In this document: piece by piece, positions 7,939-18,209 of the stretch
Layout: each line of letters begins with the position of its first letter
Position numbering within the stretch: the first letter of the stretch is position 1
Assembly (NCBI GenBank): GCA_947495295.1
Contig: CANLYJ010000002.1
Location: forward strand, 372,001-436,000
Direction of reading: 5' to 3'
Source of the DNA: an uncultured Paracoccaceae bacterium
GTDB taxonomy: Bacteria > Pseudomonadota > Alphaproteobacteria > Rhodobacterales > Rhodobacteraceae
DNA: 64,000 nt
Program-made: the position numbers and the translations under genes
Notes under the pieces: model-generated
Seen by the model: only the letters and a program-made list of their open reading frames with translations
Database searches by the model: none
Told to the model about the DNA's origin: nothing

Positions 7939-10818
7939 ATGGCATCATATCAGACACGGCAGCGCGATCCGCTCTTGGACAGTACAACACAGGCGGCGAT
8001 TGAAAAACGCGGCAAGGAATTGCTGGGGATCGGGTTGGTCTTTGCAGGCCTGCTGATTGCGGCCCTTGTGGGCAGCTACAGCCCCGATGACCCAAGCTGG
8101 ATTTCGGCCACTGATGCACCGGTGCAAAACTGGTTGGGGCATTTCGGGGCGTCGATTGCGGCACCAGTGATGATGGTGATCGGGCAGGGGGTCTGGGTGC
8201 TGTCTATTGTGCTGATCGTCTGGGGCCTGCGCTTTGTGATGCATTACGGGCAGGAACGCGCCATCGGGCGGTTGATCTTTGCACCTGTCGCGGTGGTCGT
8301 TGGGTCGGTCTATGCCGCAACATTGACGCCGGGCGCGAACTGGCCCGCCAATTTCGGTCTGGGCGGGATTTTTGGCGATACCGTACTGGCCGTGATCCTG
8401 ACGGTTCTGGCTTTCGGAACCAGCTTTGCGGTAAAACTGGCATCGCTCTTGACGTTCATCGGGCTTCTGGTCCTGATGACCTTTGTATTGGGCTTCACCC
8501 GGCCAGAGGTGCAGACAGGCACGCGATTTGCCTGGCTGGGCACGGTGATGCTGTATGACGGGATCCTGCGGCTGGTTGGACGCGGTGCCAGCCTGTCAGC
8601 GCAAGCCGCCCATGGGGTGACGGCCACGCTTCAGGACAAGCGCGCGCAGGCGATGCAGGCGCGCGTTGACCGGGGTGATGTTACATTGGTTGAATCCGTT
8701 GCGGCCCCGGCCGCAGACCGGCGTGCCCATGTCGCTGCCGTTGTGCGTGCGAACCCGGTGATGCCGACCGCTGAGCCGCCTTTGACCGCATCCACCATGC
8801 CAGCCGCCCCGCCGCTGGAAACACCGGCGCCCATGGCAGAACCTGAACCGCAAGGTGGCTTTCTGTCGGGCCTTCTGAAACGCAATGATCCGATGCCGGA
8901 GCCTGAATTGGTGACGCCTGAACCCACGGCTGATGCGGCCCCTGGCAACCCTGACCGGGTCAGCGCGCGCATCGCTGACGCGATCAAGAACCGGGCCGCG
9001 CCGCCATCCCCGACCGGGGTGCGGATTGAGCCATCACTGACAGCCGGACGCGGCCCAAAACCGCTGGTTTTTGGCGATGTGGACAGCGTGGCAGACGATA
9101 TCGACGCGGCCATCGAAGAACCACAGGATGCCCCACGCATGGCTGCACCGCATATGCCGATCCCGCCGGTCAGCATTCCGCCTGCGCCGTCCCTCGCACC
9201 CGCGCCGCGCAGCGTGGTGCAGCACCCACCCAAAAAGGCACCACAGCCATCAACACAAGCCAAGGCCGAAGCCCAGCCAAAGCTGAAATTCGACGACAAA
9301 CATGGCGATTATGAACACCCGCCGCTGAACCTGCTGATGAACCCGATTGAAATCCAGCGCCATCATCTGAGCGATGATGCGCTGGCCGAAAACGCACGCA
9401 TGCTGGAAAGCGTGCTGGATGATTACGGGGTCAAAGGTGACATCGTATCGGTTCGCCCTGGCCCAGTTGTCACCATGTATGAACTGGAACCGGCACCGGG
9501 CTTGAAAGCATCCCGTGTCATCGGTCTGGCCGATGATATCGCGCGGTCCATGTCTGCCCTGTCGGCGCGTGTATCCACCGTGCCGGGGCGCAGCGTGATC
9601 GGGATCGAACTGCCCAATGAAAACCGCGAAAAGGTGGTGTTGCGCGAAATCCTGTCGCACCGTGATTTCGGCGACGGTAATCAGAAACTGCCCCTCGCGC
9701 TGGGCAAGGATATTGGTGGTGAACCCATCGTGGCCAACCTCGCCAAGATGCCACACCTGTTGATTGCAGGGACAACCGGTTCGGGTAAATCCGTGGCGAT
9801 CAACACGATGATCCTGTCACTGCTGTATAAGCTGACGCCGGAAGAATGCCGGATGATCATGATTGATCCCAAGATGCTGGAACTCAGCGTCTATGACGGC
9901 ATTCCACATCTGCTGTCGCCCGTCGTGACCGACCCGAAAAAGGCGGTTGTCGCGCTGAAATGGGTCGTGGGCGAGATGGAGGAACGCTATCGCAAGATGT
10001 CCAAAATGGGCGTGCGCAACATCGACGGCTATAATGGCCGGGTGAAGGACGCGCTGGCCAAGCAGGAAATGTTCAGCCGTACCGTGCAAACCGGGTTTGA
10101 CGATGAAACTGGCGATCCGATCTTTGAGACCGAAGAATTCGCGCCAGAGGCGATGCCCTATATCGTCGTCATCGTGGATGAGATGGCTGACCTGATGATG
10201 GTTGCCGGCAAGGAAATCGAAGCCTGCATTCAGCGTCTGGCGCAGATGGCCCGTGCATCCGGCATCCACCTGATCATGGCGACGCAGCGCCCATCGGTGG
10301 ATGTCATTACCGGTACGATCAAGGCGAACTTTCCCACCCGGATTTCCTTCCAGGTGACATCGAAAATCGACAGCCGCACGATCCTGGGTGAAATGGGGGC
10401 CGAACAGCTCTTGGGCATGGGTGACATGCTTTACATGGCGGGCGGGTCCAAGATCACCCGCGTCCACGGCCCCTTTGTCAGTGACGAGGAGGTTGAAGAA
10501 ATCGTCAACCATCTGAAAGGGTTCGGCCCGCCGGAATATATGTCAGGTGTCGTTGATGGGCCATCTGATGATGCTGAAAGCAGCATTGATCTGGTGCTTG
10601 GCCTTGGCGACGGGTCCGATAGCGAAAACGCGCTGTATGACACGGCCGTGGCGATTGTGATCAAGGATCGCAAATGTTCGACATCCTATATCCAGCGCAA
10701 GCTGGCCATCGGCTATAACAAGGCTGCGCGGCTGGTCGAACAGATGGAAGACGAAGGCGTCGTCAGCGCCGCCAACCATGTCGGCAAACGTGAAATTCTG
10801 GTGCCCGAACAGCAATAG
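7939..10818 (+). CDS. ftsK: DNA translocase FtsK
   Basis: Septal DNA pump that clears the chromosome terminus through the division site and activates XerCD recombination. It has 959 residues: four or five membrane segments within about residues 28-200, a Pro/Ala-rich linker (about 240-440), the alpha/beta motor with Walker A GTTGSGKS (611-618) and Walker [14 protein letters not shown], and the gamma winged-helix domain at the C-terminus (about 890-959; [20 protein letters not shown]), which reads KOPS sites. GAGGAA precedes the ATG. Length and order are typical of alphaproteobacterial FtsK. Confidence 0.97.
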   Translation: MASYQTRQRDPLLDSTTQAAIEKRGKELLGIGLVFAGLLIAALVGSYSPDDPSWISATDAPVQNWLGHFGASIAAPVMMVIGQGVWVLSIVLIVWGLRFVMHYGQERAIGRLIFAPVAVVVGSVYAATLTPGANWPANFGLGGIFGDTVLAVILTVLAFGTSFAVKLASLLTFIGLLVLMTFVLGFTRPEVQTGTRFAWLGTVMLYDGILRLVGRGASLSAQAAHGVTATLQDKRAQAMQARVDRGDVTLVESVAAPAADRRAHVAAVVRANPVMPTAEPPLTASTMPAAPPLETPAPMAEPEPQGGFLSGLLKRNDPMPEPELVTPEPTADAAPGNPDRVSARIADAIKNRAAPPSPTGVRIEPSLTAGRGPKPLVFGDVDSVADDIDAAIEEPQDAPRMAAPHMPIPPVSIPPAPSLAPAPRSVVQHPPKKAPQPSTQAKAEAQPKLKFDDKHGDYEHPPLNLLMNPIEIQRHHLSDDALAENARMLESVLDDYGVKGDIVSVRPGPVVTMYELEPAPGLKASRVIGLADDIARSMSALSARVSTVPGRSVIGIELPNENREKVVLREILSHRDFGDGNQKLPLALGKDIGGEPIVANLAKMPHLLIAGTTGSGKSVAINTMILSLLYKLTPEECRMIMIDPKMLELSVYDGIPHLLSPVVTDPKKAVVALKWVVGEMEERYRKMSKMGVRNIDGYNGRVKDALAKQEMFSRTVQTGFDDETGDPIFETEEFAPEAMPYIVVIVDEMADLMMVAGKEIEACIQRLAQMARASGIHLIMATQRPSVDVITGTIKANFPTRISFQVTSKIDSRTILGEMGAEQLLGMGDMLYMAGGSKITRVHGPFVSDEEVEEIVNHLKGFGPPEYMSGVVDGPSDDAESSIDLVLGLGDGSDSENALYDTAVAIVIKDRKCSTSYIQRKLAIGYNKAARLVEQMEDEGVVSAANHVGKREILVPEQQ

Positions 10819-10893
10819 GGCACCTGTCACATGGTTGGTACATCGCCGCATTAGGGCTACGCTGCAGTGATCCATCCATTGCAGGAAGATGTC

Positions 10894-11826
10894 ATGCCGA
10901 AAATCACAGCGCCGGATGGCAGCCCGATAGCGGCGCTTTGTTTCGGCTGTATGCAGTTTGGTGGGACTGCGGATGCCAATGATAGCCGGGCGATGTATGC
11001 CGCCTGTCGTGATGCGGGGATCAACCTTTTTGATACTGCGCATCTTTACACCGATGGTCAGTCCGAGGCTCTGCTGGGACAATTCGCCAAACCCGCGCGC
11101 GAAAAGCTGATCATCGCGACCAAGGTTGCCTATACCGGTGGCAGCCGGCGCGCGAACATCCTTGCCATGTTCGACACCAGTCGGACCCGGCTTGATATGG
11201 ATATGGTCGATATCCTTTATCTGCACCGATGGGATCCTGAAACGCCGCTGGAAGAAACCTTTGAAACGCTGGCTGCTTTGCAGGAACAGGGCACCATTCG
11301 CTATATCGGCGTGTCCAACTTTGCGGCGTGGCAAGTGATGAAAGCGCAATCTGTCGCGGCAGGACTTGGGACGCGCATCGACATCATTCAGCCGATGTAT
11401 TCGCTGGTGAAAAGGCAAGCCGAGGTTGAACTGTTCCCGATGGCGTTGGCCGAGGATATTGCAGTGACGCCCTATTCCCCCTTGGGCAGTGGTCTGTTGA
11501 CGGGGAAATATGCGGCAGGCGGGGCCGGGCGGTTGTCCACAGATACACGTTACGCCGCGCGCTATGGGCAAGGTTGGATGCAGGACACGGCCAATGCGCT
11601 GTCGGCCCTCGCAACCCGGATGGGGCAGAACCCGGCAACACTCGCCGTGGCTTGGGCGGCGCAGCATCCGGCAGTGACCGCCCCGATCATCAGCGCGCGC
11701 AATGTCGGGCAGCTGCAAGCCTCGCTTGATGCGATGAAATTCACGCTTGGCGACGATGCCTACGCGCAAATAACCGCACTGGCACCGACCCCCGCGCCGG
11801 CAACGGATCGGTCAGAGGAAGGTTAG
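10894..11826 (+). CDS. Aldo/keto reductase
   Basis: NADPH-dependent oxidoreductase of the AKR superfamily, 310 residues. The catalytic pattern is visible: NLFDTAHLYTDGQSE (Asp and Tyr), KLIIATKV (Lys) and DILYLHRWDP (His). The cofactor-binding end includes PYSPLGSGLLTGKY and the C-terminal SARN motif. The start at 10894 follows GGAAG; an in-frame ATG at 10867 would overlap sequence without a ribosome site. Its stop overlaps the stop of the convergent secreted-protein gene by 4 bases. The substrate is not predictable. Confidence 0.88.
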   Translation: MPKITAPDGSPIAALCFGCMQFGGTADANDSRAMYAACRDAGINLFDTAHLYTDGQSEALLGQFAKPAREKLIIATKVAYTGGSRRANILAMFDTSRTRLDMDMVDILYLHRWDPETPLEETFETLAALQEQGTIRYIGVSNFAAWQVMKAQSVAAGLGTRIDIIQPMYSLVKRQAEVELFPMALAEDIAVTPYSPLGSGLLTGKYAAGGAGRLSTDTRYAARYGQGWMQDTANALSALATRMGQNPATLAVAWAAQHPAVTAPIISARNVGQLQASLDAMKFTLGDDAYAQITALAPTPAPATDRSEEG

Positions 11827-12116
11827 GCCGGACTGGCGACCAGCTGTTCCCAGTTTTCGCCCATGGCCAGAATGCAGGATGTTCCGTTGGCGTAGTTCTG
11901 GACCATGGTCCAATCGCCATTACGCGGCACAATCCAAATCTCGATCAATGCATCAGGGTCGCGAACCCCTTGGGCGCGCCGCTCTGCCCCGACCACATTG
12001 GTCAGTTGGTTTTCCAGCCGGGCCGTATCATCACACACGACATCCGATAAATTCGCAGATGCAAGCTGGGGCAGCACCAAAAGGGATGTCACCAGTGTCA
12101 AAACGCGCATTTTCAT
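11823..12116 (-). CDS. Small secreted protein, unknown function
   Basis: A 97-residue protein with a clean signal peptide (MKMRVLTLVTSLLVLPQLASA) and a mature part of about 75 residues holding two Cys (in DVVCDDTARL and GTSCILAMGENWE) that could form a disulfide in the periplasm. The segment PDALIEIWIVPRNGDWTMV resembles small roseobacter proteins of unknown role. No partner genes were identified: the neighbours are an aldo/keto reductase and the phn locus. Function unknown. Confidence 0.7.
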   Translation of the reverse strand: MKMRVLTLVTSLLVLPQLASANLSDVVCDDTARLENQLTNVVGAERRAQGVRDPDALIEIWIVPRNGDWTMVQNYANGTSCILAMGENWEQLVASPA

Positions 12117-12247
12117 AGGTCACCTGCTTTCCTGCCTCAGATGAATGTAACAACCATATGACAAATCGGGCAACAGCGCGAATTGAACGCCCGGAGCTAA
12201 CTGCCCCACCACCGCTGTTACAAAACCGCGACAAAAGCTTCACCAAG

Positions 12248-12277
12248 TTGACGCAAGACTGCCACGAAAACTTTAAT
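12248..12277 (+). promoter_or_regulatory. Sigma-70-type promoter of phnCDE
   Basis: TTGACG at 12248-12253 and TTTAAT at 12272-12277 are separated by 18 bases. Each differs from consensus by one base. Transcription would begin near 12284, leaving a leader of about 30 bases before phnC. A degenerate Pho-box-like repeat (CTGCCACG in the spacer) is too weak to call. Confidence 0.55.
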
Positions 12278-12290
12278 CAGCGACCCTAGC

Positions 12291-12312
12291 GTCCCCGAGA
12301 AATCTGGGGGAC
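12291..12312 (+). promoter_or_regulatory. Hairpin covering the phnC ribosome site
   Basis: GTCCCC (12291-12296) can pair with GGGGAC (12307-12312). The right arm contains the purine-rich GGGGGA that serves as the Shine-Dalgarno 4 bases before the phnC ATG. Six GC-rich pairs with a 10-base loop could limit translation initiation. This is a prediction from the sequence only. Confidence 0.4.
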
Positions 12313-12315
12313 GCC

Positions 12316-13128
12316 ATGTTAACGATAGATGCGCTGACCAAGCGCTTTGGTCAAAAAATAGCTGTGGACAAGGCCAGCGTGGTTGTGGACCGCCCGGCGA
12401 TGATCGGGATCATCGGACGGTCGGGCGCCGGGAAATCGACGCTGTTGCGGATCATGAACCGGATGGACAATGCGACATCCGGCACCATCACCTATGACGG
12501 AACCGATGTGACCGGGGCCAAAGGTGCGGCGCAACGGGCATGGCAATCGCGCTGCGCGATGATCTTTCAGCAATTCAACCTCGTGCCACGGATGGATGTG
12601 GTGTCCAATGTGTTGCACGGGACCTTGAACCGGCGATCCACCCTGTCCACGATGTTCAGCCTTTACCCGCAAGACGATATTCACACGGCCATCGACATCC
12701 TCGACCGGCTGGGGATTGCTGAACAAGCTGCCAAGCGCGCCGATGCCCTGTCGGGCGGACAACAGCAACGGGTCGCGATTGCGCGAGCCCTGATGCAAGA
12801 CCCCGAGATTATTCTGGCTGATGAACCCATCGCCTCGCTCGACCCGATGAACGCCCAAGTGGTGATGGACGCCCTGCGCCGCATTCACGAAGAAGACGGG
12901 CGTATGGTCATCGCCAACCTGCACACGCTTGATACCGCCCGGCGCTATTGCGACCGGGTGATCGGGATGCGCGACGGGCGCATCGTCTTTGACGGGCGTC
13001 CCGATCAACTGACCACCGGGGTGGCCCGCGACATCTATGGTGCCGGGGCCGACTTTTCGGAAAGCGCCACATCCACCCAGATCAGCACGCTGGCCAAGCC
13101 CGGGCGGCCCGCGCTGGTTCCAGCCTGA
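12316..13128 (+). CDS. phnC: Phosphonate ABC transporter ATPase
   Basis: Cytoplasmic ATPase that powers phosphonate import through PhnE. It has 270 residues with Walker [10 protein letters not shown] (34-42), Q-loop at IFQQFN, ABC signature [15 protein letters not shown] (from 145), Walker B ILADEP (D169, E170) and the switch His in ANLHTLD. Close resemblance to PhnC and its position before phnD fix the call. First gene of a five-gene unit phnC-D-E-E2-acetyltransferase. Its promoter and a ribosome-site hairpin lie just upstream. Confidence 0.95.
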   Translation: MLTIDALTKRFGQKIAVDKASVVVDRPAMIGIIGRSGAGKSTLLRIMNRMDNATSGTITYDGTDVTGAKGAAQRAWQSRCAMIFQQFNLVPRMDVVSNVLHGTLNRRSTLSTMFSLYPQDDIHTAIDILDRLGIAEQAAKRADALSGGQQQRVAIARALMQDPEIILADEPIASLDPMNAQVVMDALRRIHEEDGRMVIANLHTLDTARRYCDRVIGMRDGRIVFDGRPDQLTTGVARDIYGAGADFSESATSTQISTLAKPGRPALVPA

Positions 13129-13164
13129 CAATTATCCAAACCTCAATCCTGAACGGAGAGATCA

Positions 13165-14079
13165 ATGAAAACCACACTCGCACTTGCGCTTGTTGCCAGT
13201 ACGGCCCTCACATCAACCGCCATGGCTGACGACGCCGCCATCACCGAATTCCGCATCGGCATTCTGGGCGGCGAAAATGCGCAGGACCGGATGAACTCAT
13301 TCTCATGTCTGCAAAACTATGCGTCCGAAACACTGGGCGTTGAAACAAAACTGTTCGCACCAGCAGACTATAACGGTGTGATTCAGGGCCTTCTGGGTGG
13401 CACAATCGACATGGCCTGGCTGGGCGCGTCCAGCTATGCCGCTGTGTACCTGCAGGATAACGACGTGGTGGAGCCGGTTCTGGTCAAGCAGAACCTTGAC
13501 GGGTCCATCGGCTATCACTCCATCGGTTTTGCCCGCGCCGATAGCGGCATCACATCACTGAAAGACATGCAGGAAAAGGTGTTTGGCTTTGGTGATCCGA
13601 ATTCGACCTCTGGCTACCTGATCCCCTCCATCGAAATCCCCGAAGAAATCAACGCAACCATGGAATCCGGGGACTATTTTGGTGAGGTCAAGTTCACCGG
13701 CGGTCACGAACAGACAATCGTCGCGGTGTTCAACGGCGATATCGACGGTGGCGTGACCTGGGCGGATGCGCAGGGCAACTGGGAAGATGGCTATAACTCC
13801 GGCGCGCTGCGCAAGGCGGTTGATGCGGGCCTCGTCGATATGAACGAAATGGTACAGATCTGGCAGTCCAAAGTGATCCCCGAAGGGCCGGTTGTACTGC
13901 GCTCAACCCTGCCTGACGAGGTCAAGGCCAAGATGACCGAACTGGTTGATGGGCTTTATGAAAAAGACGCCGATTGCGCCTATGGCGTCGCGGCTGGCGA
14001 CACGCTGGGTTTTCAGCCGGTCACGCACGAGACGTACGAATCCGTGATTGCTGCACGTCAGGCCAAAATCGGCGGCTAA
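13165..14079 (+). CDS. phnD: Phosphonate ABC transporter substrate-binding protein
   Basis: Periplasmic receptor that captures phosphonates for the PhnCE transporter. It has 304 residues with a signal peptide (MKTTLALALVASTALTSTAMA). The mature protein has the PhnD/TauA-like type II binding fold, with GILGGENAQDR near the start, the segment GGTIDMAWLGASSYA lining the ligand pocket, and FGDPNSTSGYLIPS. The start follows GGAGAG. A strong hairpin after the stop (14097-14124) probably separates its expression level from that of the permease genes. Confidence 0.95.
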   Translation: MKTTLALALVASTALTSTAMADDAAITEFRIGILGGENAQDRMNSFSCLQNYASETLGVETKLFAPADYNGVIQGLLGGTIDMAWLGASSYAAVYLQDNDVVEPVLVKQNLDGSIGYHSIGFARADSGITSLKDMQEKVFGFGDPNSTSGYLIPSIEIPEEINATMESGDYFGEVKFTGGHEQTIVAVFNGDIDGGVTWADAQGNWEDGYNSGALRKAVDAGLVDMNEMVQIWQSKVIPEGPVVLRSTLPDEVKAKMTELVDGLYEKDADCAYGVAAGDTLGFQPVTHETYESVIAARQAKIGG

Positions 14080-14096
14080 CGCAAGAAAAACAATGC

Positions 14097-14124
14097 AATC
14101 GGCGGTTCCATGGGGCCGCCGATT
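14097..14124 (+). promoter_or_regulatory. Intercistronic hairpin phnD-phnE
   Basis: AATCGGCGG and CCGCCGATT form a perfect 9-bp stem with a 10-base loop, 17 bases after the phnD stop. There is no T-tract long enough for a full terminator. Such structures after binding-protein genes usually stabilise the upstream mRNA or partly stop transcription, so that receptor exceeds permease. Confidence 0.6.
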
Positions 14125-14145
14125 TGCCATCCAAAGGGGCCAATC

Positions 14146-15018
14146 ATGACAGGCATAACCGCCGCCACGCCGCCAGACCTGTCGGTGATCCGGGCAAGCT
14201 ATCTGGCACAGGTCCAACGCCGCCGCCTTTATGGTAGCCTGACCTTGCTGATCTTCGTGATGTTGATGATCGCAGGGTTCAATATCGCCGATGACCGCAA
14301 TGCAGGCGGGTTCTGGGCGGGGTTAGGCCAGATTGGCGATTATCCGGCTGATGTGCTGTCCGAAGCTTGGGCCAAACGGGCGGACCTGCCTGTGCTGCTG
14401 TGGAAATTTGTGCCTGCGCTGATTGAAACGATCAACATTGCCGCCGTTTCAACTTTGCTAGGGGCGGTGGCCGGGCTGATCTTCTCACTTTTGGCGACGC
14501 GCGGGCTGGCGCCATGGCCGCGGTTGATCCCGGTGTTTCGGCGCATCCTCGATATCCTGCGTGCGATCCCCGAAATCGTCATCGCGCTGGTGCTGATTTT
14601 TGTCCTTGGTGGCGGCCCTGTGCCCGCGATGATCGCGATTGCGCTGCATACGGCAGGCGCGCTGGGCAAAATGTTTTCCGAAGTGGCCGAAAACGCCGAC
14701 CTCAAACCGGTCGAAGGGCTGTCATCCACCGGCGCATCATGGGCGCAATGCATGTGGCTTGGCGTCCTGCCGCAAGTGGCGCCGAACTATGTCAGCTACG
14801 GGTTGCTGCGGTTTGAAATTAACATCCGCGCCTCTGCCATCCTCGGTTTCGTCGGCGCAGGCGGGCTGGGCTACGAACTGCGCAACGCCATGTCATGGGG
14901 GCCGGGGCGATTTGATGAGGCGGCAGCGATCTTTGTCCTGCTCTTCAGCACGATCGTTTTGTTTGATCAGGTGTCCAGCCGCTACCGCAATCGCCTGACC
15001 GAAGGACAAATGACATGA
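14146..15018 (+). CDS. phnE: Phosphonate ABC transporter permease 1
   Basis: Inner-membrane channel subunit, 290 residues. It has a cytoplasmic N-terminus, one membrane segment near residues 28-45, then the five-helix BPD-transp domain with the EAA loop reading MFSEVAENADLKPVEGLSSTGAS. GLGYELRNAM near the C-terminus matches PhnE. The start at 14146 follows AGGGG and matches PhnE length; an in-frame ATG at 14110 lies inside the intercistronic hairpin. It overlaps phnE2 by 4 bases (ATGA), so the two subunits are probably co-translated and form a heterodimer. Confidence 0.93.
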   Translation: MTGITAATPPDLSVIRASYLAQVQRRRLYGSLTLLIFVMLMIAGFNIADDRNAGGFWAGLGQIGDYPADVLSEAWAKRADLPVLLWKFVPALIETINIAAVSTLLGAVAGLIFSLLATRGLAPWPRLIPVFRRILDILRAIPEIVIALVLIFVLGGGPVPAMIAIALHTAGALGKMFSEVAENADLKPVEGLSSTGASWAQCMWLGVLPQVAPNYVSYGLLRFEINIRASAILGFVGAGGLGYELRNAMSWGPGRFDEAAAIFVLLFSTIVLFDQVSSRYRNRLTEGQMT

Positions 15019-16328
15019 GCGCCGCTGACCTGAGCCTGCTGAAATCCCATGCCGATGACAGCTTCACCCGCAAACGGTTGGTCGCCTTTGGCATTCCCGC
15101 CCTGATTCTTGCCTATGTCGTCTATATTTTCTTTGCCTTCGATATCGCAGGCCTCGCCAAACGGGCGAATTGGGACAATGCGATCACACTTGCCTCTGAC
15201 AGCTGGTCGCACAAGGTTCATGTGACCCGGGCCAACAGCACGGGCGAGTTCAGCTACGCCATCGAGGGCGAGCGCAAGGGCACCTATCCCAACGGCACGC
15301 GCCCTGACTGGGTCAGCGGTACGGATGTGATTACCGTTGATCTGGGCGGCGATCATATCGTGCGCTTTCTACCCGATCAGCGGACAGCGGTTGACGTGCC
15401 CGGCTACGGCCAGATCACCGCACAGGCCGAAGGGCGGCAAATCACGACAAACCTTGGTGATGATATCCCGGATTGGATCAATGCGTCGGATCGCCGGGTG
15501 TCCATCACCACGCCCGAAGGCCGGATCACCATCACCGGATCAAAGACGGAAGTGTTTAATTATTTCGCGGGGTGGGAGCTGTTCTGGTTCACCTTTGACA
15601 GCCCTTATCACGGGGCGTCGCTGGGCCAGATCCTGTTTGGTGCGCAGATCGACCCGGACCGGGGCAACATCACAGGCGCTGTTGCAGATTGGTGGAAAAA
15701 CCCGATGTGGCGGCACAATGAAATCGCCTGGGCGATAGGTGAAACGATCCTGATGGCGTTTCTGGGCACATTTGGGGCCGCGATGCTGGCATTGCCGCTG
15801 GCCTTTATGGCAGCCCGGAAGTTCACCCCGATCATGGTGATCCGGGCGGCAACGCGGCGGCTTTTCGACTTCCTGCGCGGTGTGGATGCCCTGATCTGGA
15901 CGGTGGTGCTGGCCCGCGCATTCGGGCCCGGCCCGTTGACCGGCGCGCTTGCCATTCTGCTGACCGACACCGGCACATTCGGCAAAACCTTTTCCGAGGC
16001 GCTGGAAAATGTCGATGACAAACAGATCGACGGCGTCCGTTCCACCGGGGCCAAGCCGCTGCAACGCTATCGTTTTGGGGTGATCCCGCAGGTGGCACCG
16101 GTGCTGTTGTCACAGATCCTGTATTTTCTGGAATCCAACACCCGATCCGCCACGATCATCGGGGCCATTACAGGGGGCGGCATCGGCCTGATGCTGACCC
16201 AGGCGATCCAGACCCAAAAGGATTGGGAAGAAGTCGCCTACTACATCACCCTGATCGTGATCATGGTCATGCTGATGGATTGGTTTTCCGGCTGGCTCCG
16301 GTCGAAACTGATTGGACGGAAGGCATAG
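15015..16328 (+). CDS. phnE: Phosphonate ABC transporter permease 2, with long N-terminal insertion
   Basis: Second permease, 437 residues. The C-terminal half (from about 215) is a BPD-transp domain with EAA loop [24 protein letters not shown] and the PhnE-like [13 protein letters not shown] end. The N-terminal half has one membrane segment (about 23-45), then a hydrophilic beta-rich stretch of about 150 residues that would lie in the periplasm before the next helix. This stretch is absent from phnE1. Such long second PhnE proteins are known in alphaproteobacteria; the role of the insertion is unknown. It overlaps phnE1 at the start and is followed closely by the acetyltransferase. Confidence 0.92.
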   Translation: MSAADLSLLKSHADDSFTRKRLVAFGIPALILAYVVYIFFAFDIAGLAKRANWDNAITLASDSWSHKVHVTRANSTGEFSYAIEGERKGTYPNGTRPDWVSGTDVITVDLGGDHIVRFLPDQRTAVDVPGYGQITAQAEGRQITTNLGDDIPDWINASDRRVSITTPEGRITITGSKTEVFNYFAGWELFWFTFDSPYHGASLGQILFGAQIDPDRGNITGAVADWWKNPMWRHNEIAWAIGETILMAFLGTFGAAMLALPLAFMAARKFTPIMVIRAATRRLFDFLRGVDALIWTVVLARAFGPGPLTGALAILLTDTGTFGKTFSEALENVDDKQIDGVRSTGAKPLQRYRFGVIPQVAPVLLSQILYFLESNTRSATIIGAITGGGIGLMLTQAIQTQKDWEEVAYYITLIVIMVMLMDWFSGWLRSKLIGRKA

Positions 16329-16329
16329 G

Positions 16330-16947
16330 ATGGCACGTCTAAAACCCGACGATCCCGTGATCCATGATGGCTGCACGATCACGAAATCCACATTCGATGC
16401 CTTCACCGAAATCGGCGCAGGCAGCCGGATCGCGAACAGTCATTTCGGTGACTACGCCTATTGCGACCGCTTTGCTGATATCGCCAATGCCAGCATCGGC
16501 AAATTCGCCAATATCGCCGCGTTCACCCGGATCGGGGCGACAGATCACCCGCTGGAAACGGCCTCCTGCCACCACTTTCTGTACCGGTCGTCCGATTATT
16601 GGGACGACGCGGCAGATGACGCGGCTTTCTTTGCCCACCGGGCATCCCGGCGGGCCAAGATCGGGGCCGATACATGGATCGGCCATGGCGCGATGATCAA
16701 ACCAGAGGTGACAGTCGGCGACGGTGCGGTCATCGCTGCCGGGGCCGTCGTGACCAAGGATGTGGCACCCTACAGCATCGTCGCAGGCACCCCCGCCAAG
16801 GTTCTGCGGCTGCGTCAACCACCCGAGATCGCCACCCGGCTGATCGCATTGGCATGGTGGGACTGGCCGCATGAGGTATTGCGCGAAAGGTTGGAAGACT
16901 TCCGCAGCATGACGGCGGTGGCATTTCTGGAAAAGTACGAAATCTAA
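16330..16947 (+). CDS. Phosphonate-locus acyltransferase, hexapeptide-repeat (LbH) family
   Basis: A left-handed beta-helix acetyltransferase of 205 residues. Imperfect hexapeptide turns run through residues 20-170 (for example [20 protein letters not shown] and [19 protein letters not shown]), with the catalytic-type His in TDHPLE. It matches the family of transferases found in C-P lyase operons (known as TIGR03308). It may acetylate aminoalkylphosphonates, a role filled by PhnO in E. coli, which is a different fold; this is inference. The start is 1 base after the phnE2 stop. Its stop overlaps that of phnF on the other strand. Confidence 0.85.
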   Translation: MARLKPDDPVIHDGCTITKSTFDAFTEIGAGSRIANSHFGDYAYCDRFADIANASIGKFANIAAFTRIGATDHPLETASCHHFLYRSSDYWDDAADDAAFFAHRASRRAKIGADTWIGHGAMIKPEVTVGDGAVIAAGAVVTKDVAPYSIVAGTPAKVLRLRQPPEIATRLIALAWWDWPHEVLRERLEDFRSMTAVAFLEKYEI

Positions 16948-17672
16948 CCATCCAAGGTCAGCGTCACCCGATCCCCGGCAAAGAACGTCCGGCCGAACTC
17001 GACCGGTATACCAGTCCCATCCACATTAACGCCCGTTGATTTCAACAGCGGGTCACCTTCGCGCAATTGCAGATGCATGGCGTGGATCTGATCGGCCAGC
17101 ATGGCGGTTAACCTGGTCGACGCGCGCGTGTAGTCGGTGACCCCGACATCTGCCAAGGCGTCGGTGACACCCGGATGCTGTTCCAAGGCCTGCGCGATGC
17201 CGGGCAAGCGGTCGGCGGGAAAGACGCTTTCGAACAGGGCAATCGGTTGGCCATCCGCCAGCGATAGCCCGTGATATACACAGACCTGGGCACCTTCGGC
17301 GATCTGCAAGGCCGCGGCCTCGCTGGCATCAGCAAGCCGGGTCTCAATCTGCAACATCCGTTTTTCGGGATGCCGTCCGGCTGCCAGCAGGTTTTCGTGA
17401 AAACGCACCCGTTTACCGATGGCATAATCCGTGGGGCGGGCCGCGACAAAAGCACCGGCGCCGCGCCTTGTATGCACCAGCCCTTCCCCTACCAACTGCG
17501 ACAAGGCATGCCGCACCGTGTGTCGGTTTACCCCGAACCGTTTCGACAATGCGGCCTCTGTCGGCAGCTTGTCACCCTGGACATAGCGGGCTTCGGCAAT
17601 ATCGCCGCGCAGGGCGTTCGCGATGGATTGCCAGACGGGGGTGCGTTTCGGGCCTTGGGTCATGTCATGCAA
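16944..17672 (-). CDS. phnF: GntR/HutC-family repressor of the phn genes
   Basis: Transcription regulator of 242 residues. The N-terminal winged helix-turn-helix includes [32 protein letters not shown] and the wing [11 protein letters not shown]; the C-terminal UTRA ligand-binding domain runs from about 90 to the end ([12 protein letters not shown] near the C-terminus). It lies between the transport and C-P lyase units and is divergent from phnG, typical for PhnF, which represses phn genes until an effector binds. The start at 17672 or 17663 cannot be decided; neither has a clear ribosome site. A paired GTMTAG site lies in the intergenic region. Confidence 0.9.
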   Translation of the reverse strand: MHDMTQGPKRTPVWQSIANALRGDIAEARYVQGDKLPTEAALSKRFGVNRHTVRHALSQLVGEGLVHTRRGAGAFVAARPTDYAIGKRVRFHENLLAAGRHPEKRMLQIETRLADASEAAALQIAEGAQVCVYHGLSLADGQPIALFESVFPADRLPGIAQALEQHPGVTDALADVGVTDYTRASTRLTAMLADQIHAMHLQLREGDPLLKSTGVNVDGTGIPVEFGRTFFAGDRVTLTLDG

Positions 17673-17719
17673 ATTTCACAAATATTCGCTGGGGAATCGG
17701 TGTGTCTGTGGTAAGATAT

Positions 17720-17738
17720 GTCTAGTTGTATAGTAACT
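17720..17738. promoter_or_regulatory. Candidate PhnF operator
   Basis: GTCTAG (17720) and GTATAG (17728) are tandem matches to the GTMTAK core used by HutC-type GntR regulators. They overlap an inverted repeat AGTT-N7-AACT (17724-17738). The site lies 16 bp before the phnG ATG and about 50 bp before the phnF start, well placed to control both. Confidence 0.5.
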
Positions 17739-17753
17739 GGGAAAGTTGTCGAG

Positions 17754-18209
17754 ATGAAAGACCACATCGACACCAATGCCGACCGCAAGGCCTGGATGGG
17801 ACTGCTGGCCAAAGCGCCGGAAGGACAGGTAGCGACCTTGCTGGACGCCTCTTGCAAACGGCCCGACCACACATGGCTGCGCCCGCCAGAGATTGGCAGC
17901 GTCATGGTACGTGGCCGGGCGGGCGGTACTGGCGCGCCGTTCAATCTGGGCGAGATGACGGTGACACGTTGCGCGCTGCGCCTGTCCTGCGGGACCGTTG
18001 GACATGGCTATATCCAAGGGCGGCGCAAGGCGGATGCGGAAGTGGCCGCATTGGTGGATGCAATGATGCAGACGCCACAGGCCGACAGGGTGCGCACCCA
18101 TGTGCTGACCCCGCTGGCCGATGCCCGAGACGCGGCGCGCGCGACACGGGCGGCCAAGGCGGCAGCAACAAAGGTTGATTTCTTCACAATGGTCCGGGGG
18201 GACGACTGA
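17754..18209 (+). CDS. phnG: C-P lyase subunit PhnG
   Basis: Part of the PhnGHIJ core complex; with PhnI, PhnH and PhnL it helps transfer methylphosphonate-type substrates to the 1-position of ribose of ATP. It has 151 residues with typical PhnG features: RKAWMGLLAKAP at the start, PEIGSVMVRGRAGGTGAPFNLGEMTVTRC in the middle, and GHGYIQGRRKADAEVAALVD. The start at 17754 is chosen by similarity; an earlier ATG at 17718 would overlap the candidate operator. Its stop overlaps the phnH start (TGATG). Confidence 0.93.
   Translation: MKDHIDTNADRKAWMGLLAKAPEGQVATLLDASCKRPDHTWLRPPEIGSVMVRGRAGGTGAPFNLGEMTVTRCALRLSCGTVGHGYIQGRRKADAEVAALVDAMMQTPQADRVRTHVLTPLADARDAARATRAAKAAATKVDFFTMVRGDD

Noticed and set aside
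12248..12275. Pho box upstream of phnC
   Set aside because: TTGACGC and CTGCCAC are only loosely similar to CTGTCAT repeats, and the segment is better explained as a -35/-10 promoter.
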